Assembly: GCA_963777895.1 (NCBI GenBank)
Contig: CAVZSF010000007.1
Location: forward strand, 375,260 to 439,259
Direction of reading: 5' to 3'
DNA: 64,000 nt
DNA from: UBA2241 sp963777895
GTDB lineage: Bacteria > Actinomycetota > Thermoleophilia > UBA2241
Positions 1-8,910 of the stretch are shown piece after piece. Positions within the stretch are counted from its first letter, which is position 1; each line of letters begins with the position of its first letter. A model generated the notes under the pieces. It saw only the letters and a program-made list of their open reading frames with translations, was not told the DNA's origin and did no database searches. The translations under genes and the position numbers were made by a program.

Positions 1-175
1 CTCTCTCCGTCGCCGATGGCCAGCATGGGTCGCGATGTCCGCATCATCGGCGGCGTCTGGCGTACCAGCGAGGCCACAAGCGGCGGACTTCCCTTCTGCT
101 CGCGTCTCTCCTGATCGAGTAGGCAGAGAGCGGCCCCCGTATCTGCGGGGCCGGCGAGCACATGAGGAGGACGAC
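1..175. other. Leader before first gene; no certain gene
   Basis: No gene can be assigned here. One plus-strand frame is open from the window edge to a TGA at 112-114 and could be the last residues of an upstream gene, but nothing in it is recognisable. The useful signal is the AGGAGG at 165-170, five bases before the GTG at 176, which fixes the start of the first methyltransferase. Confidence 0.3.
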
Positions 176-1630
176 GTGTACCAGGGAGCCGACCAGCCAC
201 CGTCATCGCCGAGTCCCGGAGGAAGACCGCAAGCGCCTTACGCGCGACTCACGGTGTGGGACCACGACGCCTGCGCCTGCGTCCACGACGCTACGCTGAG
301 AGTCCTCGAGGTCACCGGCGTCGACGTCCGCGACGAGCGGGCACGGGAGGCCTTGCGCGCCTGGGGAGCCCGGGTGGACGGCGTCCGCGTCCGATTCGGC
401 GCCGAGCTGATCGACCGTGCCCTGCAGAGCGCACCCCGGACATGGACCGTGCGGTGGCGAGGGGGGGACGAAGAGCTCGAGCTTCGGGACGGAGAGACGT
501 ACTACGGCACGGGTTCCGACTGCCTCTACATGCTCGACCCCAAAACGCGACTGCGACGCAGGGCCACGATGGGCGACGTCGAGGAGATGGCCGCCCTCTG
601 CGAGGTCCTCCCCACTATGGACTTCATCATGAGCATGGGGTTGCCGGACGACGTGCCCCAGGCGGTTGACGACCTCGCCCAGATGGCGGCCATGCTGAAG
701 GGTTCGCGCAAACCGATCATCATGTCGCCGCGCACGGGTGAGGTCATCGGGACCATGAAGGCGATGGCTGAGTGGTGTGGGAACGGCGCGAGCCTCATCG
801 TCTACGCCATGCCCGCGCCGCCGCTCACCCACGACGCCGATGGAGTCGGCAAGATCGCGGCGTGTGCCGACCTGGAGGTGCCGCTCGTCTACGCCTCGGC
901 TCCCTGCTGCGGCACGACCGCGCCGGCCTCCATCGCCGCCGGCGTCGTCGTGAGCAACGCTGAGGTGCTCTCCGGCCTCGCGATCCACCAGGCCGTCCGT
1001 GAAGGCGCCCCCTTCGTCTACGGCTGCGGTCTCGACGCCCTCAACATGCGCTCCATGGTGGCGGCCTACTGCCTCCCCGAGAGCCTGCTCGGCCTGCAGG
1101 CGATGAGCGACCTGGGGCGGTTCTATGGGCTGCCGACCTTCAGCTACGCCGGGATGTCGGACAGCAAGACGCTCGACGAGCAGTGGGCCCTCGAAGCGGC
1201 GCTCACGGCGATGACCGGCGCCCTGTCGCGAGCGACCCTGTTGCACGACGTGGGCTATCTCGAGACCGGTCTGCAGGCCAGTCTCGATTCCATCATGCTC
1301 GGCGACGAGCTGGTCGGCTACGCCCGCGCCTTCATGCAAGAGGTCCCGGTCGACGACGAGGCGCTGGCCGTAGAGGAGATCGAAGCGGTGGGGCCGGGCG
1401 GCAATCACCTCGCGCGGCCCTACACCCGGCGGCATTTCCGCGAGTTCTGGCGCCCCGAGCTGCTCGACCAGTCTGTCTACGACCGCTGGCGGACCGAGGG
1501 CGCCACTACGCTGGCCGAGCGGGTCCGTGCGCGCGTCGACGCGTTCCGTGAAGCGCCACGCGCGTTCGTGCTGGACGGGGACGTTCGCACGAAGCTCGAC
1601 GAGCTGGTGGCGCGGGGGGTGCGCGAGTGA
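176..1630 (+). CDS. MttB-superfamily methyltransferase (non-pyrrolysine), paralogue 1
   Basis: Homologue of the trimethylamine methyltransferase MttB superfamily (COG5598). Characterised non-pyrrolysine members (for example MtgB) move a methyl group from quaternary amines such as glycine betaine to a corrinoid protein; the substrate here is unknown. The GTG at 176 is chosen because AGGAGG lies five bases upstream; an in-frame ATG at 35 lacks such a site. The 484 residues match family length. Family signatures are the GTTAPASIA stretch near residue 246, the SDSK segment near 328 and the C-terminal VGPGGNHL near 405. There is no in-frame amber codon, so pyrrolysine is not used. The gene overlaps its tandem paralogue by four bases, and both sit just upstream of an Opp/Dpp-type importer, suggesting the imported ligand could be the substrate (inference). 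Confidence 0.88.
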   Translation: MYQGADQPPSSPSPGGRPQAPYARLTVWDHDACACVHDATLRVLEVTGVDVRDERAREALRAWGARVDGVRVRFGAELIDRALQSAPRTWTVRWRGGDEELELRDGETYYGTGSDCLYMLDPKTRLRRRATMGDVEEMAALCEVLPTMDFIMSMGLPDDVPQAVDDLAQMAAMLKGSRKPIIMSPRTGEVIGTMKAMAEWCGNGASLIVYAMPAPPLTHDADGVGKIAACADLEVPLVYASAPCCGTTAPASIAAGVVVSNAEVLSGLAIHQAVREGAPFVYGCGLDALNMRSMVAAYCLPESLLGLQAMSDLGRFYGLPTFSYAGMSDSKTLDEQWALEAALTAMTGALSRATLLHDVGYLETGLQASLDSIMLGDELVGYARAFMQEVPVDDEALAVEEIEAVGPGGNHLARPYTRRHFREFWRPELLDQSVYDRWRTEGATTLAERVRARVDAFREAPRAFVLDGDVRTKLDELVARGVRE

Positions 1631-3007
1631 GCCCGGCCGGCGTGACCGTGTGGGGCGAGGAGGCCTGCCGGCGGGTGCACGATGCGACCCTGCGCGTGCT
1701 CGCGGGCACGGGGGTCCAAGTGAACCACGAACGGGCGCGGCGGGTGCTGGCTGCGGCCGGCGCTCACGTCGATGGCGATCGGGTGCGTCTCAGCCGGGAC
1801 CTGGTGGAGGAGGCCCTGCTGTCGGCGCCGCGTGATGCTGCGCTTCCCTCCCGGGACGGCTCCGTGCTGCGTCTTCGGCCCGGCGCGCAGCACTACGGCA
1901 CCGGGCCGGACTGCCTCTACGTTCATGAGCCCGGGGTGGGCCGCCGGCGCGCACGGCTCGCCGACGTGCGGGAGCTGGCGGCGCTGTGTGAGTCTCTGCC
2001 CAACGTCGATTTCGTCATGTCGATGGGGCTGCCCGAGGACGCCGACCCCGTGAGCGACGACCTCGCCCAGTTCGCCGCCATGCTGGAGGGCACCGCCAAA
2101 CCGATCATCATGTCGACCCCCCGCGAGGGTGACAGGCTGCGCGTGATGCACGCCATGGCGGCGGCCTGTGGTGAGGCGGGCAGCTTCGCCTGCCTCACCA
2201 TGTCGTCGCCGCCCCTCAAGCACGATCACGAGGCGCTCGACAAGCTCATGACGTGCGCCGAGCTCGCCATCCCGCTCGTCCTCGCCCCGGCGCCGGGCGC
2301 CGGGACGACGGCCCCGGCGTCGATCGCCGCCACCGTCATCGTGTGCAACGCCGAGGTGCTCTCAGGACTCGTACTCCACCAGCTCATTGCGCCGGGCGCC
2401 CCCTTCGTGTACGGCACCGGGGTGAGCGTGATGAACATGCGTACGGCGGTCGACGTGTACTGCGCGCCCGAGGTCTTCCTCGGCAACCAGGCGAGTTGCG
2501 ACCTGGCTCGCTTCTACGACCTCCCCAGCTGGCACTATGCGGCCTGTTCGGACGCCAAGCTGTTCGACGGCCAGCTCGCGGCCGAGTACGCGCTCACCAC
2601 GCTGCTCGGCGGCCTCTCCGGCGCCACGCTCCTGCACGACGTCGGGCTATCTGGAGTCCGGCCTCCAGGCCAGCCTCGATACCGTCGTGCTGGGGGACGA
2701 GCTGATCGGCTACGCCCGCGCCTTCCTGCGCGACGTCCCGGTGGACGACGAGGCGCTCGCCCTCGAGGAGATCATGGCGGTGGGGCCGGGCGGCAACCAC
2801 CTCGCCCGGCCCTACACGCGCCGCCACTTCCGCGAGTTCTGGCGCCCTGAGCTGCTCGACCAGTCTGTCTACGACCGCTGGCGCACGGAGGGCGCCACCA
2901 CGCTGGCAGAGCGCATCCGCGCCAGGGTCGAGGCCTTCCGCGCGTCGCCGCGGCCATCCGTGCTCAGCCCGCAGGCTGAGGAAGACCTGGCCGCGGTCTG
3001 GCGGTAG
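1627..3007 (+). CDS. MttB-superfamily methyltransferase, paralogue 2 (one frameshift)
   Basis: Tandem paralogue of the preceding gene, with GTTAPASIA near residue 226 and the same C-terminal block (VGPGGNHLARPYT). The reading frame breaks at the GGG of 2644-2646. Removing one G restores the HDVGYLE segment seen in paralogue 1, and reading then continues to the stop at 3007. The span is 1381 nt, one more than a multiple of three, as expected for one extra base. An assembly insertion is more likely than a real mutation because both halves are fully conserved. The last 250 bases are far more similar to paralogue 1 than the 5' half. GTG start at 1627 inside the end of the upstream gene. Intact length would be about 459 residues. 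Confidence 0.82.
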
Positions 3008-3012
3008 AAGTC

Positions 3013-3060
3013 TTGCGGTCGAGCGCTCGGTCACCCACAATGACCTCACACAGATTGTGA
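3013..3060 (+). promoter_or_regulatory. Candidate promoter/operator before the substrate-binding protein
   Basis: TTGCGG (3013-3018) and CACAAT (3036-3041) are spaced by 17 bases. An inverted repeat TCACA-N5-TGTGA (3046-3060) follows directly and could bind a regulator. This would let the transporter be expressed apart from the two methyltransferase genes. Both boxes are only partial matches, so this is a weak call. Confidence 0.3.
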
Positions 3061-3091
3061 TGAGAACGTCACACTCCTCCAGGGGGATACG

Positions 3092-4744
3092 ATGAGCGAC
3101 TCGCCCATGCACCGGGAACTCGCAGACCATCTTCTCAGCGAGGCGAAGAGCGGGAGGATGAGCAGGCGTCAGCTGATCGTCAGGGCGACGGTCCTTGGCC
3201 TATCGGCGACGGCCGTCGGCAGGATCCTCGCGGCCTGCGGCGGCGACGAAGAGCCGACCGCGGCTTCGGCCTCGGCCACAGCGGCTCCGAAGGCCGGGGG
3301 CACGCTCAAGGTCGGCATGGTCTCGCCCATCGTCGCGCTCGACCCGACGACCATGTACGACACCGGCTCGATCGCCCTGACCCAACAGGTCGCCGAGTAC
3401 CTGATCTGGGTCAACAACGACCTTACGCTCCGCCCCGTCCTCGCCGAGAAGTGGGAGCCCGACGCAACGGCCAAGAACTGGACGTTCACGCTGCGGCAGG
3501 GCGTGACCTTCCAGCACGGTAAGCCGTTCGGCGCCGACGACGTCCTGGCGACCATGGACATCCTGCTGAACCCGGACACGGTCTCGGCGGCGCTCTCGTC
3601 GTTCCAGGGCATCCTGTCGCAGGGCGGCGTCGAGAAGGTCGACGACAGCACCGTCATCTTCCACCTCGACCAGGCCTTCGCCGACTTCCCCTACCTGGTG
3701 GCCTCGACGAACTACGACTGCCTCATCCTGCCGTCCGACTACAAGCCGGGGACCTGGCAGAAGAACCCCGTCGGGACCGGCCCGTTCATGCTGACCGACT
3801 ACACGCCGAAGCAGAGCGCCACGTTCAAGAAGAACCCGACGTACTGGCAGCAGGGCAAGCCATACCTCGACGGCATCGCGGTCACGTTCAACGAGGAGAC
3901 CCAGGCGCAGGGCCTCGCCCTGCAGTCGGGCACGATCGACATGATGCTGGTCACCCCGGTGTCGGGATCGCAGGCGCTGTTCACGGATCCCAACCTCACC
4001 GTGCTGACGACGCCCTCGACGATGCACCGCGAGATGCACATGCGGGTCGACATGAAGCCGTTCACCGACAAGAACGTGCGCCAGGCGCTTGCGTGGACGC
4101 TGGACCGCCCGGCCATCGTGGAGGGCCTGTTCAAGGGCAAGGCGCAGGTGGCGGACGACAACGTGTTCTTCTCGCTGTATCCGCTTGCTCCGAAGGACAT
4201 CCCGCCGCGCAACAAGGACATCGCGAAGGCCAAGGAGCTGCTGAGCGCGGCCGGCTACTCGGGCGGCGTCGACATGGAGCTGACGGTCGAGGAGTACGAG
4301 GAGATCCCGCAGTTCGCGACCCTGGTGCAGGCGATGGCCAAGGAGGCGGGCATCAATCTGAAGACCAAGCTCGTGACGGTGAGCTACTACTACGGCTCGG
4401 GCAAGAACCAGCCCTGGCTCGAAGTGCCGATGGGGATCACCGACTGGACCTTCCGCGGCATCCCGGCTCAGTACTACCTGCCGGCCTTCACGTCGAAGGG
4501 CGTGTGGAACTCGTCGCACTTCAACAACCCGACCTTCGACAAGCTGGCCGTGGACTTCGAGACGACACTCGACGAGGCGAGCCGGGGCGACATCGCGAAG
4601 CAGGCGGCCACGCTGCTGACCGACGAGACGCCGGCGATCATCGCCTACACCATCAGCGTGAACCGCGGCGTGCGCAAGAACGTGCAGGGCGTCACGGCCG
4701 ACCCGGCGGAGTACCTCGACCTGACCAACGCGTTCCTGGCGTAG
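3092..4744 (+). CDS. ABC transporter substrate-binding lipoprotein, family 5
   Basis: Extracellular solute-binding protein of the peptide/nickel/opine class (SBP_bac_5), 550 residues. The N-terminus has a twin-arginine-like SRRQ motif at residues 24-27, a hydrophobic stretch and a lipobox ILAAC with the lipid-modified Cys near residue 49. It is therefore probably a Tat-exported, membrane-anchored lipoprotein. AGGGGG at 3081-3086 supports the ATG at 3092. The mature part has the usual family opening (GGTLKVGM) and later the GTGPFMLTDY segment. It is followed by a strong RNA hairpin and then the permease genes. The ligand cannot be read from sequence; the two methyltransferase genes upstream raise a betaine-like or opine-like compound as a possibility (inference). 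Confidence 0.9.
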   Translation: MSDSPMHRELADHLLSEAKSGRMSRRQLIVRATVLGLSATAVGRILAACGGDEEPTAASASATAAPKAGGTLKVGMVSPIVALDPTTMYDTGSIALTQQVAEYLIWVNNDLTLRPVLAEKWEPDATAKNWTFTLRQGVTFQHGKPFGADDVLATMDILLNPDTVSAALSSFQGILSQGGVEKVDDSTVIFHLDQAFADFPYLVASTNYDCLILPSDYKPGTWQKNPVGTGPFMLTDYTPKQSATFKKNPTYWQQGKPYLDGIAVTFNEETQAQGLALQSGTIDMMLVTPVSGSQALFTDPNLTVLTTPSTMHREMHMRVDMKPFTDKNVRQALAWTLDRPAIVEGLFKGKAQVADDNVFFSLYPLAPKDIPPRNKDIAKAKELLSAAGYSGGVDMELTVEEYEEIPQFATLVQAMAKEAGINLKTKLVTVSYYYGSGKNQPWLEVPMGITDWTFRGIPAQYYLPAFTSKGVWNSSHFNNPTFDKLAVDFETTLDEASRGDIAKQAATLLTDETPAIIAYTISVNRGVRKNVQGVTADPAEYLDLTNAFLA

Positions 4745-4801
4745 CATCTCCGGTATGACCGGGAGCACGACGGCCGCGGGCGGCACGGCCGGCAGAAGCG
4801 A

Positions 4802-4846
4802 GAGGCGAGGGGCGGCGGCGCCGTGGCCGCCGCCGCCCCTCGCCTT
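4802..4846 (+). terminator. GC hairpin between binding protein and permease
   Basis: A perfect 17-bp stem (4803-4819 with 4829-4845) that extends by one more closing pair around a seven-base loop. There is no T run after it. In this position it could reduce read-through or protect the 3' end of the binding-protein message, the usual way to make more binding protein than permease. The role is inferred; the structure is directly visible. Confidence 0.7.
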
Positions 4847-4864
4847 CGACGGTGAGGCGGCCGG

Positions 4865-5813
4865 GTGAGACGTCTGATCGTCCGGCGCCTGTTGCTGATG
4901 GTGCCGACCCTGCTCGTCGTCTCGCTGCTCATCTTCCTGATGGCCGAGGTCGTGCCCGGCGACGTCGGCCGCAGCATCCTGGGCCCATATGCCTCACCCG
5001 AGCAGGTCGCCGCTCTCAACCACACGCTGGGCGCCGACCTGCCGCTCGCCGAGCGCTACGCGCGCTGGCTCGGCGGCTTCATCACCGGCGACTGGGGCGA
5101 GTCGCCCATCCTGCAGCGCCCGGTGATGACGGTCACCTTCGAGGCGCTCGCCAACTCCATGCTGCTGGCGGGCATCGCCCTCGTCATCATCGTGCCCACG
5201 TCGATCGTGCTCGGCGTGCTCGCCGCCCTGCGCCGCGACTCGGCGCTGGACCGCTCCATCAGCGTGACGAGCCTGTCGCTCACCGTCATCCCGGAGTTCG
5301 TGAGCGGGGTCATCCTGCTGGTGGTCTTCGCCGTCGTCCTCGGCTGGTTCCCCGTCACGGGGACGGCGCCGCCCGGCTCGGACATCTTCACGCGCATCTA
5401 CTACTTGATCCTGCCGGCCATCCCGCTCATGTTCGTCGAGATGGGTTACATCGCGAGGATGGCGCGCGCCGGCACGCTCGAGGTGCTCGACCATGCCGTA
5501 CGTGCGCACCGCCACGCTCAAAGGGCTGCCACGGCGGCGCGTGGTCGCCAGGCACGTGCTGCGCAATTCGCTGCTGCCGACCGTGACCGTGGTCGGCGCG
5601 CAGGTCGGCTGGCTGGTCGGCGGTCTGGTCGTGGTGGAGCGGCTCTTCAATTACAGCGGTATCGGCAAGCTGATGGCCGACGCCGCCACCGTGCACGACG
5701 TCAGGGTCCTCGAGGCGAGCGTCCTCGTCGTGGCCGCGATCTACATGCTCAGCAACCTGCTGGCCGACGTGGTCGTCGCGCTGCTCAACCCGCGCGTGCG
5801 CCTGGGGGGGTGA
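4865..5813 (+). CDS. ABC transporter permease, DppB/OppB type (one frameshift)
   Basis: Inner-membrane permease of an Opp/Dpp-type importer. The N-terminus (VRRLIVRRLLLMVPTLLVV) is the typical first membrane segment, and more hydrophobic segments follow. The frame breaks at the CC of 5491-5492. Deleting one base joins ...LEVLDMP to YVRTATLKGLP, the expected cytoplasmic EAA-type loop that contacts the ATPase. The second frame then runs to the stop at 5813. The span is 949 nt, one base over a multiple of three, again implying a single inserted base. GTG start at 4865. The partner permease starts 11 bases downstream. Confidence 0.82.
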
Positions 5814-5823
5814 CGGTAACGTC

Positions 5824-6744
5824 GTGAGCGATCTCGTGCCCTCGCTGCCGGGCGGGCCCGGTCCAGACCCCCTCGGTGACCTCGCCGTCGGTGAGCCACA
5901 GGCGCGCGGCGAACGCGCCGTGCGCCGCCGCTACGTCGTTCGCAAGCTGCTGCGCAGTCCGTCCTTCCTGGTGGGCGCCGGCATCCTTCTCTTCTGGGTC
6001 TTCATGGCGCTGTTCTCGGGCTACGTGACGCCCTACGGTGCGCTAGAGGTCGATCCGCTGAACACGCTGGCGCCCCCGAGCTCCGCGCACTGGTTCGGCA
6101 CCGACGACCTGGGGCGCGACGTCTTGTCGCGGACGCTGGCCGGCGCCCGTCCTGTGCTCGCCGTCGCGCCGCTGGCCACGCTGCTCGCGCTCCTGTGGGG
6201 CACCGCCATCGGCCTCATCGCGGGCTTCTTCCGCGGCGTCGTCGACGAGGTGCTGATGCGGGCCGTCGACGTGCTGCTCGCCATCCCGGTGGTGATCGCC
6301 GGCATCGTCATCGTGTCGGGACTGGGCGCGTCGGTGGCCGTGATCATCCTGGTGATCGCCATCCTGTTCACGCCCACGATCGCGCGCACCGTGCGCTCGG
6401 CCGTGCTCGCGGAGCGCGAGCGCGAGTACGTCCAGGCGGCGCGCCTGCGCGGCGAGCGCAGCTGGTTCATCGGCTCCGCCGAGATCCTGCCGAACTGCCT
6501 GCCCCCCATCATCGTCGAGGGCAGCGTGCGCCTGGGGTACGCGGTGTTCACGTCCGCCACGCTCTCCTTCCTGGGCTTCGGCATCCAGCCGCCATCGCCG
6601 GACTGGGGCCTCACGATCGCCCAGCAGCGCTTCAACATCCAGGTCGCCTGGTGGCCGGTGATCTTCCCGGCGCTCGCGCTCGCCACCCTGGTCGTCGCCG
6701 CCAACCTCGTCGCCGACAGCCTGCGCAAGACGCTCTCGGAGTGA
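5824..6744 (+). CDS. ABC transporter permease, DppC/OppC type
   Basis: Second permease of the importer, 306 residues. After a hydrophilic N-terminus it has a first membrane segment, then the family hallmark HWFGTDDLGRDVLSR near residues 90-104, which is typical of OppC/DppC proteins. The EAA loop (YVQAARLRGERSWFI) and the GFGIQPPSPDWG segment follow near the C-terminus. GTG start at 5824. Its TGA (6742-6744) lies directly before the ATPase gene, so translation is probably coupled. It should pair with the preceding DppB-like subunit. Confidence 0.92.
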   Translation: MSDLVPSLPGGPGPDPLGDLAVGEPQARGERAVRRRYVVRKLLRSPSFLVGAGILLFWVFMALFSGYVTPYGALEVDPLNTLAPPSSAHWFGTDDLGRDVLSRTLAGARPVLAVAPLATLLALLWGTAIGLIAGFFRGVVDEVLMRAVDVLLAIPVVIAGIVIVSGLGASVAVIILVIAILFTPTIARTVRSAVLAEREREYVQAARLRGERSWFIGSAEILPNCLPPIIVEGSVRLGYAVFTSATLSFLGFGIQPPSPDWGLTIAQQRFNIQVAWWPVIFPALALATLVVAANLVADSLRKTLSE

Positions 6745-6745
6745 T

Positions 6746-8910
6746 GTGGCGATGAGCATGGGGACGCAGGCGGGACTGAACGGCGCAGGGGAGGGCTCGC
6801 GTGGACCCGTTCTGCAGGTCGACGGCCTGAAGGTTACGTTCGTCCGCCGCGACCGCGAGCTGCCGGTGGTGAAGGGGGTGTCGCTCGCCATCCGACCCGG
6901 CGAAGCCTACGGCATCGTCGGCGAGTCGGGTTGCGGGAAGACCACCCTGGCGCTGGCGCTGATGCGCTACCTGCCGGCGAACGGGCGCATCGACGCCGGC
7001 CGGGTCACGATCGACGGCGAGGACGTGTTCGCGCTCAGCGACGAGCGCCTGCGCGAGCTGCGTGGGACCAAGCTCGCCATGGTCTACCAGGACCCGGCCT
7101 CGGCGCTGAACCCGTCGATGAAGGTGGGCGATCAGGTCGCCGAGGTCTACAGGTTCCACCAGGGGCTGTCGCGGGCCGATGCGATGACGGCGGCACGCGA
7201 CAGCCTCCAGCGGGTGGCCATGCCCGACCCGTCGGGTACCCTGGAGCGCTACCCCTTCCAGCTCTCGGGCGGGCAGCAGCAGCGCGTCGTCATCGCCATG
7301 GCGCTCGCCGGCGACCCGCGCCTGCTGGTGCTCGACGAGCCGACGACCGGCCTGGACGCCACGGTCGAGGCCGAGGTGCTGGACCTGATCGAGGAACTGC
7401 GCGGCAAGGTCGACGCCGCCATCCTCCTGATCAGCCACAACCTCGGCCTCGTCGCGCGCCTCTGCGAGCGCGTCGGCGTCATGTACGCCGGACGCATCGT
7501 GGAGGAGGGCCCGGCGAAGACGTTGTTCACCGACCCCCGGCACCCGTACACGATGGGACTCCTGCGCTGCCTGCCCCGCTTCGGCGCGCGCAAGGACGAG
7601 ATCTCCCTCGTGCCCATCCCGGGCTCGGTCCCGCCGCTCGGTACCGTGATGCCCGGCTGCGTCTACACCTCGCGCTGCGAGCTCGCGCAGCCGGTGTGCT
7701 CGCGCCTCGAGCCCGACCTCCTGGCATTCCCGCCGGGGGAGCTCGCCGCGAGAGGCGCGGCAGGCGGCCGAAGCAGCGCCGGCCGACCCGGTGGCCCACT
7801 CGCCTTACGACGCCGACCCGGTCGGGCCGGGCGAACGCCACACTCGCTGCTACTTCCCGGAGCGGGTGCCGGAGATGGCCCGCGCCCAGGAGGGTGCCCG
7901 CGCCCGGTCGCGGGCGGAGGGCGCCGGCGAGGCGCTGGGCGTGCGCGGCGTCTCCAAGGTTTCAAGGACGGCCGTCGCGTCCTCGTCGCGGTCGACGACG
8001 TGACCATCGACGTGACGGCCGGCGAGACCTTCGGGCTGGTCGGCGAGTCAGGCAGCGGCAAGACGACGCTCGGCCCGCGTGATCGCCGGCCTCATCGCGG
8101 CCGACGGCGGCGAGGTGAGCTTCCTGGGCGCCGCGCTGCCGCCGCTGGCGTCGCAGCGCGGAGCCGACGTGCTGCGCGGCATCCAGATGGTCTTCCAGAA
8201 CCCCGATTCCACGCTCAACCCGAGCTGGTCGGTCGCGCGGCATCCTCAGTCGATCCGTGAAGCGTCTCGGCGGCGGCGACGGCGACCGCAACGCGCGGGT
8301 CGACGACCTCGCGCGCAGGGTCGACTTCGAGCCACGCTACCTCGAGAACAAGCCGGGCGAGCTCAGCGGCGGCCAGAAGCAGCGGATCGCCATCGCGCGT
8401 GCCTTCGCCGGCCGCCCGACGCTGGTCGTGTGCGACGAACCGGCCTCCGCGCTGGACGTCTCGGTCCAGGCGACCATCCTCAACCTGCTTGCCGACCTCC
8501 AGGCCGAGCAGAGCGTCAGCTACATCTTCATCTCGCACGACCTCGCCGTGGTCCGCTACCTCTCAGACCACATCGGCGTCATGTATCTGGGGTGGCTGAT
8601 GGAGACGGGGAAGGCCGAGGCCGTCTTCCAGCCGCCCCAGTGCCCCTACACCGAGGCGCTCGTCTCGGCGATCCCCACGCTGGACTTCGAGCATCCCAGT
8701 CCGCGTATCGCGCTGCAGGGGGCGATCCCGAGCCTCAGCGACCCGCCCAGCGGCTGCCGCTTCCACACGCGCTGCCATCGCATGCTCGGGGAGGTCTGCA
8801 TCGAGCAGGAACCGCCGTGGCGCGACACCGGGGACGGTCACAGCTACCGCTGCCACATCGAGCCGGGCGAGCTCGAGCGGCTCCAGCGCGGGCGGCTCGC
8901 GGCGCGCTAG
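6746..8910 (+). CDS. Fused double ABC ATPase, DppD-DppF type (about four frameshifts)
   Basis: Energy-coupling subunit of the importer. The first ATPase domain has Walker A GESGCGKTT near residues 59-67, signature LSGGQQQR near 173 and Walker B LLVLDEPTTGLD. Its C-terminal oligopeptide-type Cys region (MPGCVYTSRC, then HTRCYFPE) follows. Without a stop, a second ATPase domain follows (GESGSGKTT near 8042-8068, LSGGQKQR, VVCDEPASALD, ending with GCRFHTRC). Reading all of this needs frame changes near 7750, 7960, 8075 and 8240. No stop lies between the domains in the joined reading, so a DppD-DppF fusion of about 720 residues is likely, though two separate genes cannot be excluded. Start is GTG 6746 or ATG 6752. 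Confidence 0.78.

Noticed and set aside
203..1435. Long minus-strand open frame opposite the first methyltransferase, and many like it (for example 3200-4786, 12652-14628, 14966-16417)
   Set aside because: High-GC coding DNA leaves antisense frames open. Their translations are rich in Arg, Ala, His and Gly with no domains, while the opposite strand encodes clear family proteins.
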